Source: Aphelocoma coerulescens
Taxonomy: Eukaryota > Chordata > Aves > Passeriformes > Corvidae
Direction of reading: 5' to 3'
DNA length: 64,000 nucleotides
Assembly (NCBI RefSeq): GCF_041296385.1
Contig: NW_027184085.1
Coordinates: 59,120,109-59,184,108 of the forward strand
Part shown: positions 12,701-24,575 of the stretch, piece by piece
How positions within the stretch are numbered: the first letter of the stretch is position 1
How the letters are laid out: each line of letters begins with the position of its first letter
Made by a program: the position numbers and the translations under genes
The notes under the pieces: model-generated
The model's input: only the letters and a program-made list of their open reading frames with translations
Told to the model about the DNA's origin: nothing
Databases searched by the model: none

Positions 12701-15700
12701 CTGTCAGAGCATCACACATACACAAAATCTGTAGTTGTGTCCTGAATGTGGTAATCTGCTTGGCCACATAATTTGTCATTATGAACATCTTAACCAGCAA
12801 CTCTGCTCTGTGTACTGGATATCCATTTAAGTTGCATTTGCGATATATTTGTTATATGCCCTTTTCCTAAGGGTAATTCTACTTCAATGTGAAATCATTG
12901 TTTCATCCTGGTCAGCAGCCCCCTGTGACAGGGAGGTCACGTTAGATCACCTGTCACTGAGCACCTTGGGAGACTTGTCAGTAGGGAAGACAAAACCTTT
13001 CTTAGGAACTGGCCTGTGGAATACCTTGTCTGGAAAGAAGAGTAACCTGGCCATTTTCAGAACTAAATTCACGATTCATTTCTTTCATTTAAGCTCTTCT
13101 TCTTCTGCAAGATTTTTCATTCCCTTGCCATGTATAGGTGGGGAAGCAGATAGGAGTCTGAAACTACATACTGTCTTGAACACTGGTGGACAAAGCATCG
13201 ACACACATCTGTGCATCAATCAGCCTATATTCCAATATGGCAGTGTTTTACTGCAAAAATGCCAGCTTCAATACCTGCAAAATTATTAACTGAAGTAGAT
13301 TTGGCACATTATGTAAGTAGAGGATAACATCCCATTATGTGTGCATAAATCAAAAGTAATATTCAGATTCTATTTGTTCATTGGGCTACTTATTCAGGAA
13401 AACCTGAAAATCTGTAAAATTGTATATGCAAAATTAGTGATATTTTAATATTAATGTCATAATGGTTATTATGGAAGTCCATTTCCAGGAGAAACTGTAT
13501 TTCTTATTAATGGGGTATATAAAACTCCTAGGAATCTGCTCTGATTGCTCTACCATCAGTGGAAAAGAAAGGTAGGTCAGGGTAAAAAACCCAAAAATTT
13601 CAATTACATTTACAGCAGCAGCTGAAGGGGAACAAAATCAATGAAAGGAGCATACTTATTAGAGACCTGCAGTTGCCATAAAAGTGAAACTAAATCACAC
13701 TGACAGTGTCTGAACTTCAGATAAATTGCTTTGAATTCAGAATGGGAGCCTGGAGAAATAATGGAAATGATATTGCAGTTGTTGAAGAAAGGGATAGAAC
13801 TTTTTGTGTCTGTTGCTCCTCTAGATTTTCTTGGTATTTCAGGGATCAAACACTGATTTGTTGCTTTATTATTACTTTTTGTTTCTCTAACAGGTGGAAC
13901 ATTGTTGTCAATCACCTTGGCACTGACTGGTTAGAGAATTATGTGGGTTTTAGGGATGGGATATTTCTCTTTTGTAGTCATTCAAGGTGACCCATAGTTA
14001 AGCCTTAGTTCTCATTAAAAGAAACCCAAACAACAAAACAGAAATGCAGGAGAGATAAGATATGATAACCAGTTCAAACTTACTGTTTCAATAACTCATC
14101 TAACAATTCAGTTCATTTTCTGTGATATCTGCACTGAATGGAATCCTCTGCTGCTCTGTGTAAATTCCTTTACCAAGGGCAGCTGCACTTTCCAAATTCA
14201 CTCTAGCTTTTAGTTCTGAAAGATTCAAAATTTAACTGTCATATTAACTGCCTTAAATCCATAATTTACTTTCTGGAATACCCCTGAAAAATCTACCGCA
14301 ATCTAAATTTTACAATAACAAATTTTATAACAATTCTTTGGTTTCTTCTTGGATCGAAATTTCTTGCATGGACATTGCTCATGATTCTTCTCAGAGAGCC
14401 CTGAGTTGAAGACCAACCAGTGTTCTCAAGTTACTTTTACATATGCAGAGGAGGCAAATAAAATTGGGAAACAACCAAAGTGTGTTGGGAGAAAAGTTTC
14501 TCCCATGCTTGTGGTTATGTGGTATGTGGTTATGGAACCCCTCATACCAGCATTGTGACCTTGGTGCTGTGCTTTCCAGATTACATATAGTATTTTTGCT
14601 TAATTTGAAACACTATATTTTGTTAATTGTATATTTTTTCAGTTTTGTAGAACATATCTTAGATGCTGATAATTGCTAAGATATAAATATTTATAGAGCC
14701 ATGAACTGTGCTAATACCAATGTGTTACACCATTTTATTGATGAAGAACGAATTCATCCACTGTTGCCCAAGGACTTCACATTACATTTGTGTGGAAAGA
14801 ATGTAAACTCTGGACTAAAATCCTAACCACTCTACACTGAAATGAAACTTAAAATGGTATATTATTCTTTAAGGGAATGGAAAAACAGCTTGGGATAAGA
14901 GTGCAATTGGTCTAAAAACTACCTTTATCAATAGGGTGACTATGAAACCTCTTTTTATTAAACAGGCTATACTGGAAAACCAACCAAAAGGAGTTCAGAT
15001 ATTACAATAGACTTGCTGCAGTGCAAACTGAATCTTTATGTGTGTGCGTGTGTGTACGTGTGCTGGGATTCAGGAAAGATGTTAAATAAGAAGTCTGTTG
15101 TTCCATTTGATTTCCTTCAGGTGTTAGGAAGATCTGGTGCTGGATGGCATTATTCATCCATTGCTTCAAAGAAAAGAGCTTTTAAATCTTCTCTGAGTTT
15201 ATTTCAGCTTGCAATTCAGTATGACAGACCACCCACTGAAATCCAATGTTTATTTCAGTTTCTATCTTCAAAACATTTTGCAGTTTAAAAGTCTTCCATA
15301 ACAAGAGGTCTTTCCAGATATTAATTGTCTGGGACAAATGGAACTGTACAACTCTGTATTGCTGAATTTTCTCATATTTAACAATTTTAAGAGCCAAAAA
15401 GTAATTTCACCGGTAAATAAGATCTACTTCCTCACCTGGTTCTAATAAAATTGATAATTCATGCATGTTAAAGGGTTGACATAATTGAGTAAGAAGGTAT
15501 TACTGAGACTGTGAATTGATTCACTGGATTAATTTATGATTACGCATTGTGGATTGCCTTCAGGAATTTTTCTTCTCAGAACGGCTTATAATTTGTTTCT
15601 AAGGTGTATTACACCATTTGCACTGGTCAAGTGATAGAAAGCAAAGTTGAATTGCTATGCAAGTAGTATCCCAACACAAAAATGATGCAGTCTCTTTGGT

Positions 15701-16734
15701 GAAGAACAGACTATTTAAAAGAGTTGTGTAAGCTCCTGGATAAAGTAAGATGTGGAGTTCACTGTGTGTGAAGGACTGTCTGCAAATTTTTGAGTGTGGG
15801 TGTTTGGGTGCCCATATGTTGAACAGTTTGTCTATGAGTTTGTGTGTACTCACATACCACAGTTAACAATTTAGCAGAACTAATACACAATTTGCTTACT
15901 CTGAAAAAAGTTCCAACATTCTTTTTATTTAATGGAAAACAATGTCCAGACATTCAGGACACCTTCACTTGGAATTAAAATCTAAACTATGTTTGTCTTA
16001 TAAAACCTTGACTACTTGAGATGTGCCAGATCATGATCCGTCTTTTGATGTATGCTACTGATTCTTTGCATTCTAAATGAGTTCTCGCCTAAATTATGGA
16101 ATTAAGTGTTCTTTATAATCTTGTACAGATATGGTTAGGCTTTCATTTGTGTATTACTCTTTTGGAAATATTTGCATTTCTTCTGTATCCTGGAAATGAA
16201 TTTGTATAGTAGTAGCATATTTCACCCCGAGCCTTTCATTAAGCTGTACTGTACGTCCTTTAAAGGCGAATATTGCTCACATCTTTAGGGGGATTGTTTC
16301 AAGACGTGCATTCTGGAGACATAGTTAAAAAATGGCTGTAGCTTACAAAGAGGCATCTTTTTAGATGGTATGAAACTGTTCAGATCTGTCTGCATTCATC
16401 TTGTCCCTCAAAATCAAAGAACTGCTATCCATACTGATACCCTTTACATTTTTCTGAGCTTTTTCTGTGTTCTTCATTCCCTTCCCATGCTGTTCCCATT
16501 TTTCATCTGGCAACAGAGAAGGAAAATAATAAACCATTCACGTTCACAATTATGCGCTAAAGAAACAGCCATAAGGTTGTCCGAGAGTAGATTTTACTAA
16601 GCTGACCCACTCTGAAAGCCAATCTTAATAGATTGTATAGGCTGATGCTAAGAATTTGCTGATGCAGTTTTTCCATCTGGAATCCATAGCTGAGATATTC
16701 CTAGAAGCAGATAGTCCTCAACCGGCACATCAGA
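9783..16734. other. Anonymous AT-rich sequence, possible conserved non-coding DNA
   Basis: About 7 kb without a supported gene. Stop-free stretches exist (for example 12849-13289, about 146 codons, and 13706-13990) but they start at non-AUG codons or show no domain, and I do not call them. The stretch 11085-11500 has dense transcription-factor-like words, including an inverted TGTGG/CCACA pair at 11327-11338. A short TG repeat lies at about 15037-15066. Confidence 0.45.
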
Positions 16735-16981
16735 GAAGCAAAACAAGGCAACGGAAAGGCAAGGCAAAATAAGGAAAGGAAAAAAGGCAAGGCAGAAAAG
16801 AAAAGAATGGGAAAGGAAAGGAAATGAAAGGAAGAGAAGGGGAGGGGAAGGGAGGAGAGGGGAGGGGAGGGGAGGGGAGGGGAGGGGAGGGGAGGGGAGG
16901 GGAGGGGAGGGGAGGGGAGGGGAGGGGAGGGGAGGGGAGGGGAGGGGAGGGGAGGGGAGGGGAGGGGAGGGGAGGGGAGGG
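16735..16981. repeat. Purine tract grading into a (GGGGA)n array
   Basis: From 16735 the plus strand is almost pure purine (AAGG/AAAGG variants), passing into a pure GGGGA pentamer array at about 16857-16980 with roughly 25 units. Every unit contributes a four-G run, so the plus strand has very high G-quadruplex potential, and the purine/pyrimidine asymmetry also permits triplex. The Pro/Leu/Ser-rich reading frame on the minus strand is a by-product of the repeat. Confidence 0.97.
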
Positions 16982-19803
16982 AAAAGTACTTCTGTGATTT
17001 ATACATTGAATCTTTCATGGCTTTATTTTTTATTATCTCATGGGTTTGGTCCCTTTACATGGCAGATGGTCATAAAAGAATTTCTGATTCTATTGCTGGA
17101 AAAGAGGCTGATGTGCAGTGGCTCATTAAGAAAAACATTGTAATTAGGAGCTTTATTCTGAAATGAAAAGTATCCCTTTGGTATGAAGACCAAACCCATA
17201 ACTCCATAAAAATATAGAATGAAGGGAGACTAATGAAATCTCTGTAGATCACCAGCAGTGGAAGCAATTTGAAGCTGTAATGAACCCTGAAATTCTATCT
17301 GGCTTGCCATGCGAAGTGATTTTTGACACTTAAAAAAAAAGAAAATTCTGTGGATCAGCAATGCTTCAGAGACTAGAGGATGCCTCAGGCTATGCTTCAT
17401 TCTTCCTAGATGCACATTGTGCATCACATCTTACCATTTAATGTTAAACAAACCATCCAAGAAATAAGTAAAATTAATTAAGTATATTGTTAATAGTGTT
17501 TTCTCCTCTCATTTATTCAAGTAAAACCTTAGTTGGAAGAGTTGGAAGCACAACAAAGAGCTGCTTTGATTATAACTTCAATTGATGCCTGATATGGATC
17601 ACAGGGTAAGTAGAAACCTTTGGCTGAAGACCTTGAAGTATTAAAAATAATCTTTCTTTCCACTAAATGTTCCACCAAAGTGGTTTTTCAGTTAGATTCC
17701 AAGATTGAGAAGAATAATGATCTACTCTAAGGATAATGTCTATCAGACAATTTTACATGGCAAATAAATGAATGAAAATTTAATATTAGTAATTTTGATC
17801 CAAAATTTCTTCTAAGCATAAAGCTGCAGCATAATACTGTCTAGGAAGGATTGGATGTGTTTTAGCCTCATAGAAAACTTCCCAGTTTCTCCCCAGCATA
17901 TGCTGTCCTCAAAACATATTTTTCTACTCTATCTCTCTTGCAATGAATGTATCTGAAGGAATTAACTGAATATTTAATATATGACTTTGAGTACAATAAA
18001 TTGAATCAAATGATACTTTAATTGTGCTGTCATATCTGGTCAAATAGAAAGTACTTTCCAGTCATCCCACAACCCCTTCCCTCAAATTCCACAGGTTAAT
18101 GTGAGAATGCCTAAAATAAGTGAAGAATCTTGTTTTTCCCTCAGCTAGTTTCTAAGAAAATTGTATCCTCTTCGCCTGATACAAAGAAAAATTAAAATTA
18201 GGCTTCAAGAGATGGTTGGAGATTATTTTTTTTCAAGATACCACACTTCAGAAGTACTAAAATAGTGGAGTTTTGTTTCTCCAGAACTGAATGTATCTAG
18301 TTCAACAGAGTTCTACTGAATAATTTTGCTTTCACAGGTAAGATTGTGCTGCTCAAAAGTGAGACATAAGTTTCTGAATTGCTTGAACAGCCCTTTCATG
18401 GAAAGCAGATGGTCAGTTAAAACATGGAAGAATAAGAAATTGGCAGGGGTGAAAATGTTTAAAATTATATAAGCAAACAATTTTGATTAACACCTGCTTC
18501 ATGACTTAGCTGAAACCTATGCTGACAAACACTGCTTGGCATAAAGTCAATACAGAGAGGCATGGAAGAGAGGCATGTATATATGAAGCTGTTTAAGTAC
18601 AGGTACTACTTAGTTGATAAACTGTTGAATTGCAAGATAAGCAACGTAATTAATTTATCATGCAGTTTCAATTGCTTTCTTATTCCTGCTCATTTATCTG
18701 CCTTGTCTGGATTTGTGCACAGGATTGCGAGGCGGAACTGGAATATGACTTCACATGACTTGTCTGTCTGGTGAAATGAAGCAACTCATCACATGATAAA
18801 ATGAGCTCATTTAAGCTACTCACCAATTTAATCTTACAGATTAATCTCATGACCTTTCTGGTGTAAAAAACCTCTGAAATAACGCCTAGCTGGTCTCTGG
18901 GTGTCTGCCTTTCAATACTGTTCATGCACCTAATGTTACAGCCAGACATCTGGTGGGATTTTCTTTAGCTCTGAGGCATCAAAATGAAAGGATTTTAGAG
19001 TCTAGATGCTGCTGCAAATTCTGCCGCCCTTATCTATCTTTATTTGCATATTTAGGCACAAAAGCTTTTATTTTTAGAAGTATGTAGAAAGCTGCTTTTC
19101 TTCATAGGAAGGCAGAAAACTAGCATCAGGCAGAGAGGTGTAGGAAAAAAGCCAGTGGTATTCCTTGAATTTAAATTTATTCAGTATTTATTCAGCAGTT
19201 ACTTCTGTTTTCAGAGGCTCATTGGTAAAGTCTATTGCTTTGCTGAAGTAGCCTGTTAGCAGGATAAATAATACTTCTCTCTTAGTCTCTGTATTTTGGC
19301 CTCAGCCTGACCAAGTGGAAGATAAAGGTAGAAATAGTGCAACTGTATAACATCCATGTGTGTGGCCTGATCTTCAGTTGATGAAAACCTATCATTGGCA
19401 TCCTCATTCTTAAATCTATCAGAGATACTGAGAATTTCAATTTAGACAATTTCCCCCCCCCCCCCCCCCCATTTTGTTTTTGTAGCTGAAAAATCTCTGG
19501 GTATTTTTATTACTGAAGCTGCCACCAGGCAACCATTGTAATGAAAGAAATCATCATGAAGGGTATGCTTTACTCATAGACTGAACAACAAAGGTCTACA
19601 GTCATCTTTCTTAATATTTATGATTAAGTCTGTTTTCTCATTTCAAATGTCAATTTTGCATTTAGTAAAGTAGAACAATATACCATCAGTTTTATAGGCA
19701 ATGACATGCTTCAGCAACAGCATATAGTACATAGAGGCTAAACATACAATGCAGAAAGTAACAAAAATGTAGAATAATAATCTGTTGAATAATTTGATCT
19801 ATG
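16982..19803. other. Anonymous AT-rich sequence with a C18 run
   Basis: No gene or named repeat recognised. A homopolymer of 18 C lies at 19453-19470. Short reading frames are not supported. Confidence 0.5.
19453..19470. repeat. C18 homopolymer
   Basis: Eighteen consecutive C residues. Length in any given read is likely to be uncertain. Confidence 0.95.
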
Positions 19804-19892
19804 AATGGAATGGAATGGAATGGAATGGAATGGAATGGAATAGAATAGAATAGAATAGAATAGAATAGAATAGAATAGAATAGAATAGAATA
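19804..19892. repeat. (GAATG)n/(GAATA)n microsatellite at a CR1 3' end
   Basis: About eight GAATG units followed by about ten GAATA units, directly abutting the 3' end of the minus-strand CR1 that begins at 19893. On the CR1 sense strand this is an ATTCT/ATTCC-type tail, so it most likely grew from the element's own 3' terminal repeats. The sharp switch from one unit type to the other shows that the two halves expanded separately. Confidence 0.95.
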
Positions 19893-20960
19893 GAATAGAA
19901 TAGTTCCAGCTGGAAGGGACCCACAGTGATCACCTAGTCCAACTGCCTAACTACTTCAGGGCTGAACAAATATTAAAGCATATTATTAAACAAGTAAAGC
20001 ATATTAAACAAATATTAAAACATATTATGTTCAACATGGGGAGACTTGGGGCATCAATCACCTCTCAGGTAAGCCTGTTTGACCACCCTCTTGGTGAATA
20101 AATGCTTCCTGATGTCCATCTAAACTTCATGTGTTGCAACTTTAAGCCATTGTCACTGAATTCCAGGGAGAAGAGTTTAGCGCTTCCTTCTCCCATGCCT
20201 CTCCTCAGGAAGCTGAAGAGAGTCATGAGGTCACCCTTCATCTCCTTTTCTCCACATTAGACGAAGTCTTACTGGCTTATCCCCCACAGCTCCTTATCTA
20301 TTCACAAGCAGCAAGTCTAGGATGATATCTTTCCTAGCTGATTCATTGAATACACGACAAGATGTTTTCTCCTACAGTCCAAGAATTCCCAAGACCTGCT
20401 CTTTGCAGCAGTATGGTATATCCAGTTGACGTGTGCAAGTCAAATTCGCCCATGAAGACAAGGGCTACCATTCTGGAAATTTCTCCTAATTTCCTGTAGA
20501 ATAACTGATTGTTGCTTACATCCTGGCTGGGTGGTTGTTTTTAGACACCCTCTACATCATCTCCTTTGTCTTCCATTCCCTTAATTCTCATCCAGAGGTT
20601 CTCAACCACATCACTGCTTACTGTAAGATCTGTGCCATCAAACCTCTCTCTGTATATAAGATATAAGAGTCTGACACCTTTACTTCACCTGTTCAGCCTA
20701 TCCTTCCTGAACAGCCTGTAGCCCTCCATCCCTGCAGTCCACTCAGGGGACTCGTTCTACCAAGTCTCACTGACAGTGAGACTGTAGGTTTGGGAGCTGA
20801 AAAATCCTTCCATTTCATCCTGGGTTTTTTTCCGCATACGTGTGGGATTGTGTACAAGAATTTCAGATGTGCTCCTGAGCCCTCTGTGCTCCCAGCAGTG
20901 TAAATGCTCCCACTAGATTTCCACTCCCCGGTGATGTCATGGCAATCCTTGGCTTACCTA
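19893..20960 (-). mobile_element. CR1 LINE, internally deleted
   Basis: The left part (19893 to about 20265) is a typical bird CR1 3' UTR read backwards, with TTCCAGCTGGAAGGGACC, GATCACCTAGTCCAACTGCC and the GAAGAGTTTAG...CTCCTCAGGAAGCTG blocks. The right part (about 20270-20910), read on the minus strand, encodes a decayed CR1 apurinic-endonuclease domain. Recognisable pieces, in order, are a start resembling LKFLYT, then the ETWW-type block, GYRLFRKDR, LGEISR, a FMGEF block equivalent to the usual metal-site MGDFN, and ILDLLLVNR. Stops and frameshifts abound. The reverse transcriptase region expected between endonuclease and 3' UTR is absent. The right boundary is approximate. Confidence 0.85.
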
Positions 20961-23900
20961 CTGAAGTCCTTTTGGTATCCCTTTCTGCCATCAATTCTAG
21001 TTTAAAGACCTTTTGATCAACTATGCTCACTTATGCCCAAAGGCCTGTTTTCCCCATCAGTACGGGAAAATTCCAACAGGACCCAACATACCTTGCCTCT
21101 TGAAGGCTCTGCCTTGGTTAAAAAAACTACAGTTTCATGAGATGTGTAAGTTTTGGAGACAGGTATTGATGCCCTGGCCTCAATAATATCTTCTGACATC
21201 TCTTTTAATTACTATGAGGATTGAGGAAAATCTTGTGCTCCCATATTTTTTCCCACTCTTTGCAAGGCTCTGAAATCTCTTTTGATTAACCTCAGACTTT
21301 TTGGTTGCATGGATACATAAAGCCATATGAAGAAACATAAAGCCAAACCCAGTATGTTAAAAAATACTGTAGTTTCTCCAAGAGAAATGTAAATTCTCCC
21401 AAATTTGTGTGAGATTTGCAACCCTTGCTTGATAACCCTTCTGTGTCTTGATTTTGGTGAGGAGGGAAAAACAGCCCTCAGCTATAGGAAGACTATTTGT
21501 GATTTCCTGTTTTATTACCATCCCTTTTCAGAAAAAGAAATCCTATGGTATTTAAAAAAAAAATAGTTTTGAACACATCTTTAACTCCTTGAATCACAGA
21601 CCTGGCTATGTAGTGAACTTGGATGCAACGCAAAATGCCTACTTATTTTTCCCTCTTAAAAACACTGTCTGCACCTGTATTATGCAGCCAGTCTGTTTTA
21701 AAGAGAAAAATGTGTTAACGTCAAAGCACTGTCACTTCTTTCTGAGGGCACTACAATGCCACACAGTCAGAGATACTGGACAAGCACAAGTCCCTATTTA
21801 TGAATACAAAAATACGGAAATTGCCATATTTCTTTAGGCTACAGGTCTATAAAGAGATGGATTCTGTCTCTGATGGTTTTTTGGAAAAGGAAGCATAAAA
21901 CCAGCACAAATATGTCTGATACTTCACCTTGATAAATGTGTAGCCTCCAACTCTATGCAGTGAATAGCATTTCCTGGACCTGCAAGGATTTGTCTACTTT
22001 AAAAACCTCAGTGGACCTGTCTTCTAACTGCCTAGCAAATTCTCTCTTGAACCCATTTGAACTTCTTTTGTTCACAGCATCCTTTGTCAAAAGGTTTTGG
22101 TAGTGATTTTGTCAAAAGATTTTAGAAAATTCAGACTGTAACAAATGAAACACTTTATGAATACGTTTGTTGATCCCTTCAAAAAATGCCAAACCATTTT
22201 TAAAGCTGGATCTTCGCTTAGAAAAGTAGTCTTGCTTGTTTTAAAGTAAAACATATATCTAGACATGTACTAATTAATTTGGTCCTTTAGTGTGATGGAT
22301 GCTGATTTTGTTTCCTCTTTTAATTTTGTCAATTCAAATGCTGCATTTCATAGCTTACTGATGGATTTGTTTCCAGTTTATTTGCTGACCATATACAAAA
22401 GTAGGGTCCACTGTCAGTCTTGATGTTTTGTGAGGTTTAAAGTTCTTAATTTTTCTTTTTTGTTTGGTTTGGTTTGGTTTGGTTTTTTGATTGGGTTTTT
22501 TGATTTTTTTTTTCTTTGTGAGAGCCATCTATTACACAATCTGGGTACTTTTTAAAATTAAATATTTTTAAAAATCAAGTCAAATATTCTAGTATTTTAC
22601 AGTCCCACAAACAATACTTTGAGCAATGGCTCTTTGAATAATGATAATAGTTTAAACCCTGAAACTTTCCAGTTAAATTCAATTACTGACCTTGTGTTTG
22701 ATAGTTAAATCCCAAATGCTCTTTGTGCAGTTTCTTGATCTTAGTTGGTGACTTGTATTTTTTTAGTTTCCTGTCTCTCATCTCGTCTCATCATTTATCA
22801 CATAATGCCCAAATGATTAGGAGTAATTTTGCTGCAAAAACGTAGCTTTTTTATTTTTGGGGGTGTACTTTGTGTTTGAAGAATTCCCTCCCCTCTTCTC
22901 CCACTTCAACCTTTGAGTTTTCCAGTGCACTTGTCTGAGGTTTAAGTATTACATTAACTGAAATTAAACAAACCATTTTCCCAGGCTACAGGCAGCAGAG
23001 CATAACTGTAGCTCAGACGTGGTCTTCATATCATTCCTGTGATTCTGTTTAAATATGTCAGGAGTGGGCAATGAAAATTGACTCTGGCTCCTTCCCTGTC
23101 TATTATTAAAGGTCAGAACCCCACAATGGACTGTAGTACATAGAACAGCTTTTGAAATTTGCAGAGCTTTCAGATCTCTGCTAATTTTATGGAGACTGGC
23201 CAAAGACTAGGGAAGACAGAGCCCAACTAAAAGCACATATCTGTGCATGGACTAAAAGTAAAGAATGTTATAAGTAATGATGATGAGAAAGCAGTTAGTG
23301 AAAAGCATAGAGAAGCCAAGAAAATACATGGAATATAAGCAGGGAATATTCTCTAGATAAAAAATGAGCCAGGAAGTGGTAGGAGTTGTCTCATGGAAAA
23401 GAGGCAAGATCATCTGTAGTACATGTTTGTATTGGACAGAAAAGCTTCAAAATTAGAATGATGTTATCCTGCTATAAAACTTTTAAGCCTTCCTGCTATG
23501 AGATGCTTCTTCCTCTCTCCCAGTACTTTGTCAAGACTGATGAATCATGGTACATTTACTCCAGCTAAAAGAAACTTTGAATTTTAGAACTTCAGCTCTT
23601 TCTTATATTTTTCCTTCTGGACTTTCAAGATTTACACATATTGAGATTAATGTGCAACTAAACTCAAAAATTCATAGCTGAATATTTGTTATTTTGAAAA
23701 AAACTTGTATATAACTGGAAAGGTAAATGTATCTTTGTAACCTTTCAGCATAATGGTTTTGGCTCCGCTTTTTATTTTAAATGAGTGGTATATAGCTGCA
23801 TAGTAGAAAAGTTATATGGAACTTACTTCTGAAGCGTGAATTTTTTCTTTAATGAAAACACAAGATAGTAAGAGGTGAAAAGTGGCTGTTGTTACTCAGC

Positions 23901-24377
23901 CAGTGAATTGAATTGTTTAAAATTGTCCTGAATGAATGAAAACAATGAGTTGATAAAGGAAAGGAAAGAAAAATAACAGCAGCAATTTATGAAATGGAAA
24001 TGCAGTAAACCAGTTTTGTTTTTTTTTTTTTTGACTGTAAAGGGGGAAAATGAGGTAAACAATGGAAGAATTCCACAATAGAAAATGTATTTTGCTTGAC
24101 TGTCATCTACGCTGTTTCTGAAAGAAAAAAGTCAATAAATCAAGTGTAAAAATAGTGTATTTAAGAATCTTGTTACAGTGCTCATGCCAGGTGCAGGAGC
24201 CTACATGAAAACAGGACAAATTAGAAAGTTTTTTGGGGCCTAGAGCCAAGTCTTGAATGGTGTCTCTCATCACAGAATTTCTTTTCTAATTGCTTGTAGG
24301 ATATCACCACAGCTCACCAACTTACTCCTGGAAAAATTAAATAGAGATATTGATGGATGGACAGCCCTGGAAACATG
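20961..24377. other. Anonymous AT-rich sequence
   Basis: About 3.4 kb with no gene or named repeat recognised. It includes a (TTTGG)-type tract at 22462-22488 and a poly-T run near 24018-24031. Confidence 0.5.
22462..22500. repeat. (TTTGG)n tract
   Basis: About four to five TTTGG units followed by T-rich sequence with one GGG. It is the same unit as the longer tract at 55840-55910. Confidence 0.85.
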
Positions 24378-24482
24378 AGAATGGAATGGAATGGAAGAGA
24401 AAAAAGAAAAGGAAAAGGAAAAGGAAAAGGAAAAGGAAAAGGAAAAGGAAAAGGAAAAGGAAAAGGAAAAGGAAAGGAAAAA
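24378..24482. repeat. (GGAAT)n then (GGAAAA)n microsatellite
   Basis: Three to four GGAAT units at 24378-24397 pass into a GGAAAA hexamer array at about 24405-24480. It lies immediately beside the CR1 3' end at about 24495, in the same relation as the pentamer array at 19804-19892. All-purine plus strand. The Lys-Arg reading frame through it is an artefact. Confidence 0.93.
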
Positions 24483-24494
24483 AGGAATGGCAAA

Positions 24495-24575
24495 GACTAT
24501 TTCAGTATGAAGGAACTTATAATGATGACTTAGTCCAACTGCCTGAGGAGGGCTTATCAGAAGTTAAAGTCCACC
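24495..24575 (-). mobile_element. Short CR1 3'-end fragment
   Basis: TTCAGTATGAAGGAAC, then GATGACTTAGTCCAACTGCC and AGAAGTTAAAG, match in order the CR1 3' UTR beginning at 19893. Only about 80 bases are recognisable, as expected for a heavily 5'-truncated LINE copy. The remaining 24576-25030 is somewhat GC-richer but I could not align it to CR1. Confidence 0.7.

Noticed and set aside
12925..12957. Inverted GTGACAG/CTGTCAC with AGGTCA-like half sites
   Set aside because: Short stem and common words; too weak to call a regulatory site.
12849..13289. 146-codon frame
   Set aside because: Starts at TTG, no domain, no splice context, composition like its surroundings.
16701..17018. Pro/Leu/Ser-rich minus-strand frame
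   Set aside because: Translation of the GGGGA pentamer array.
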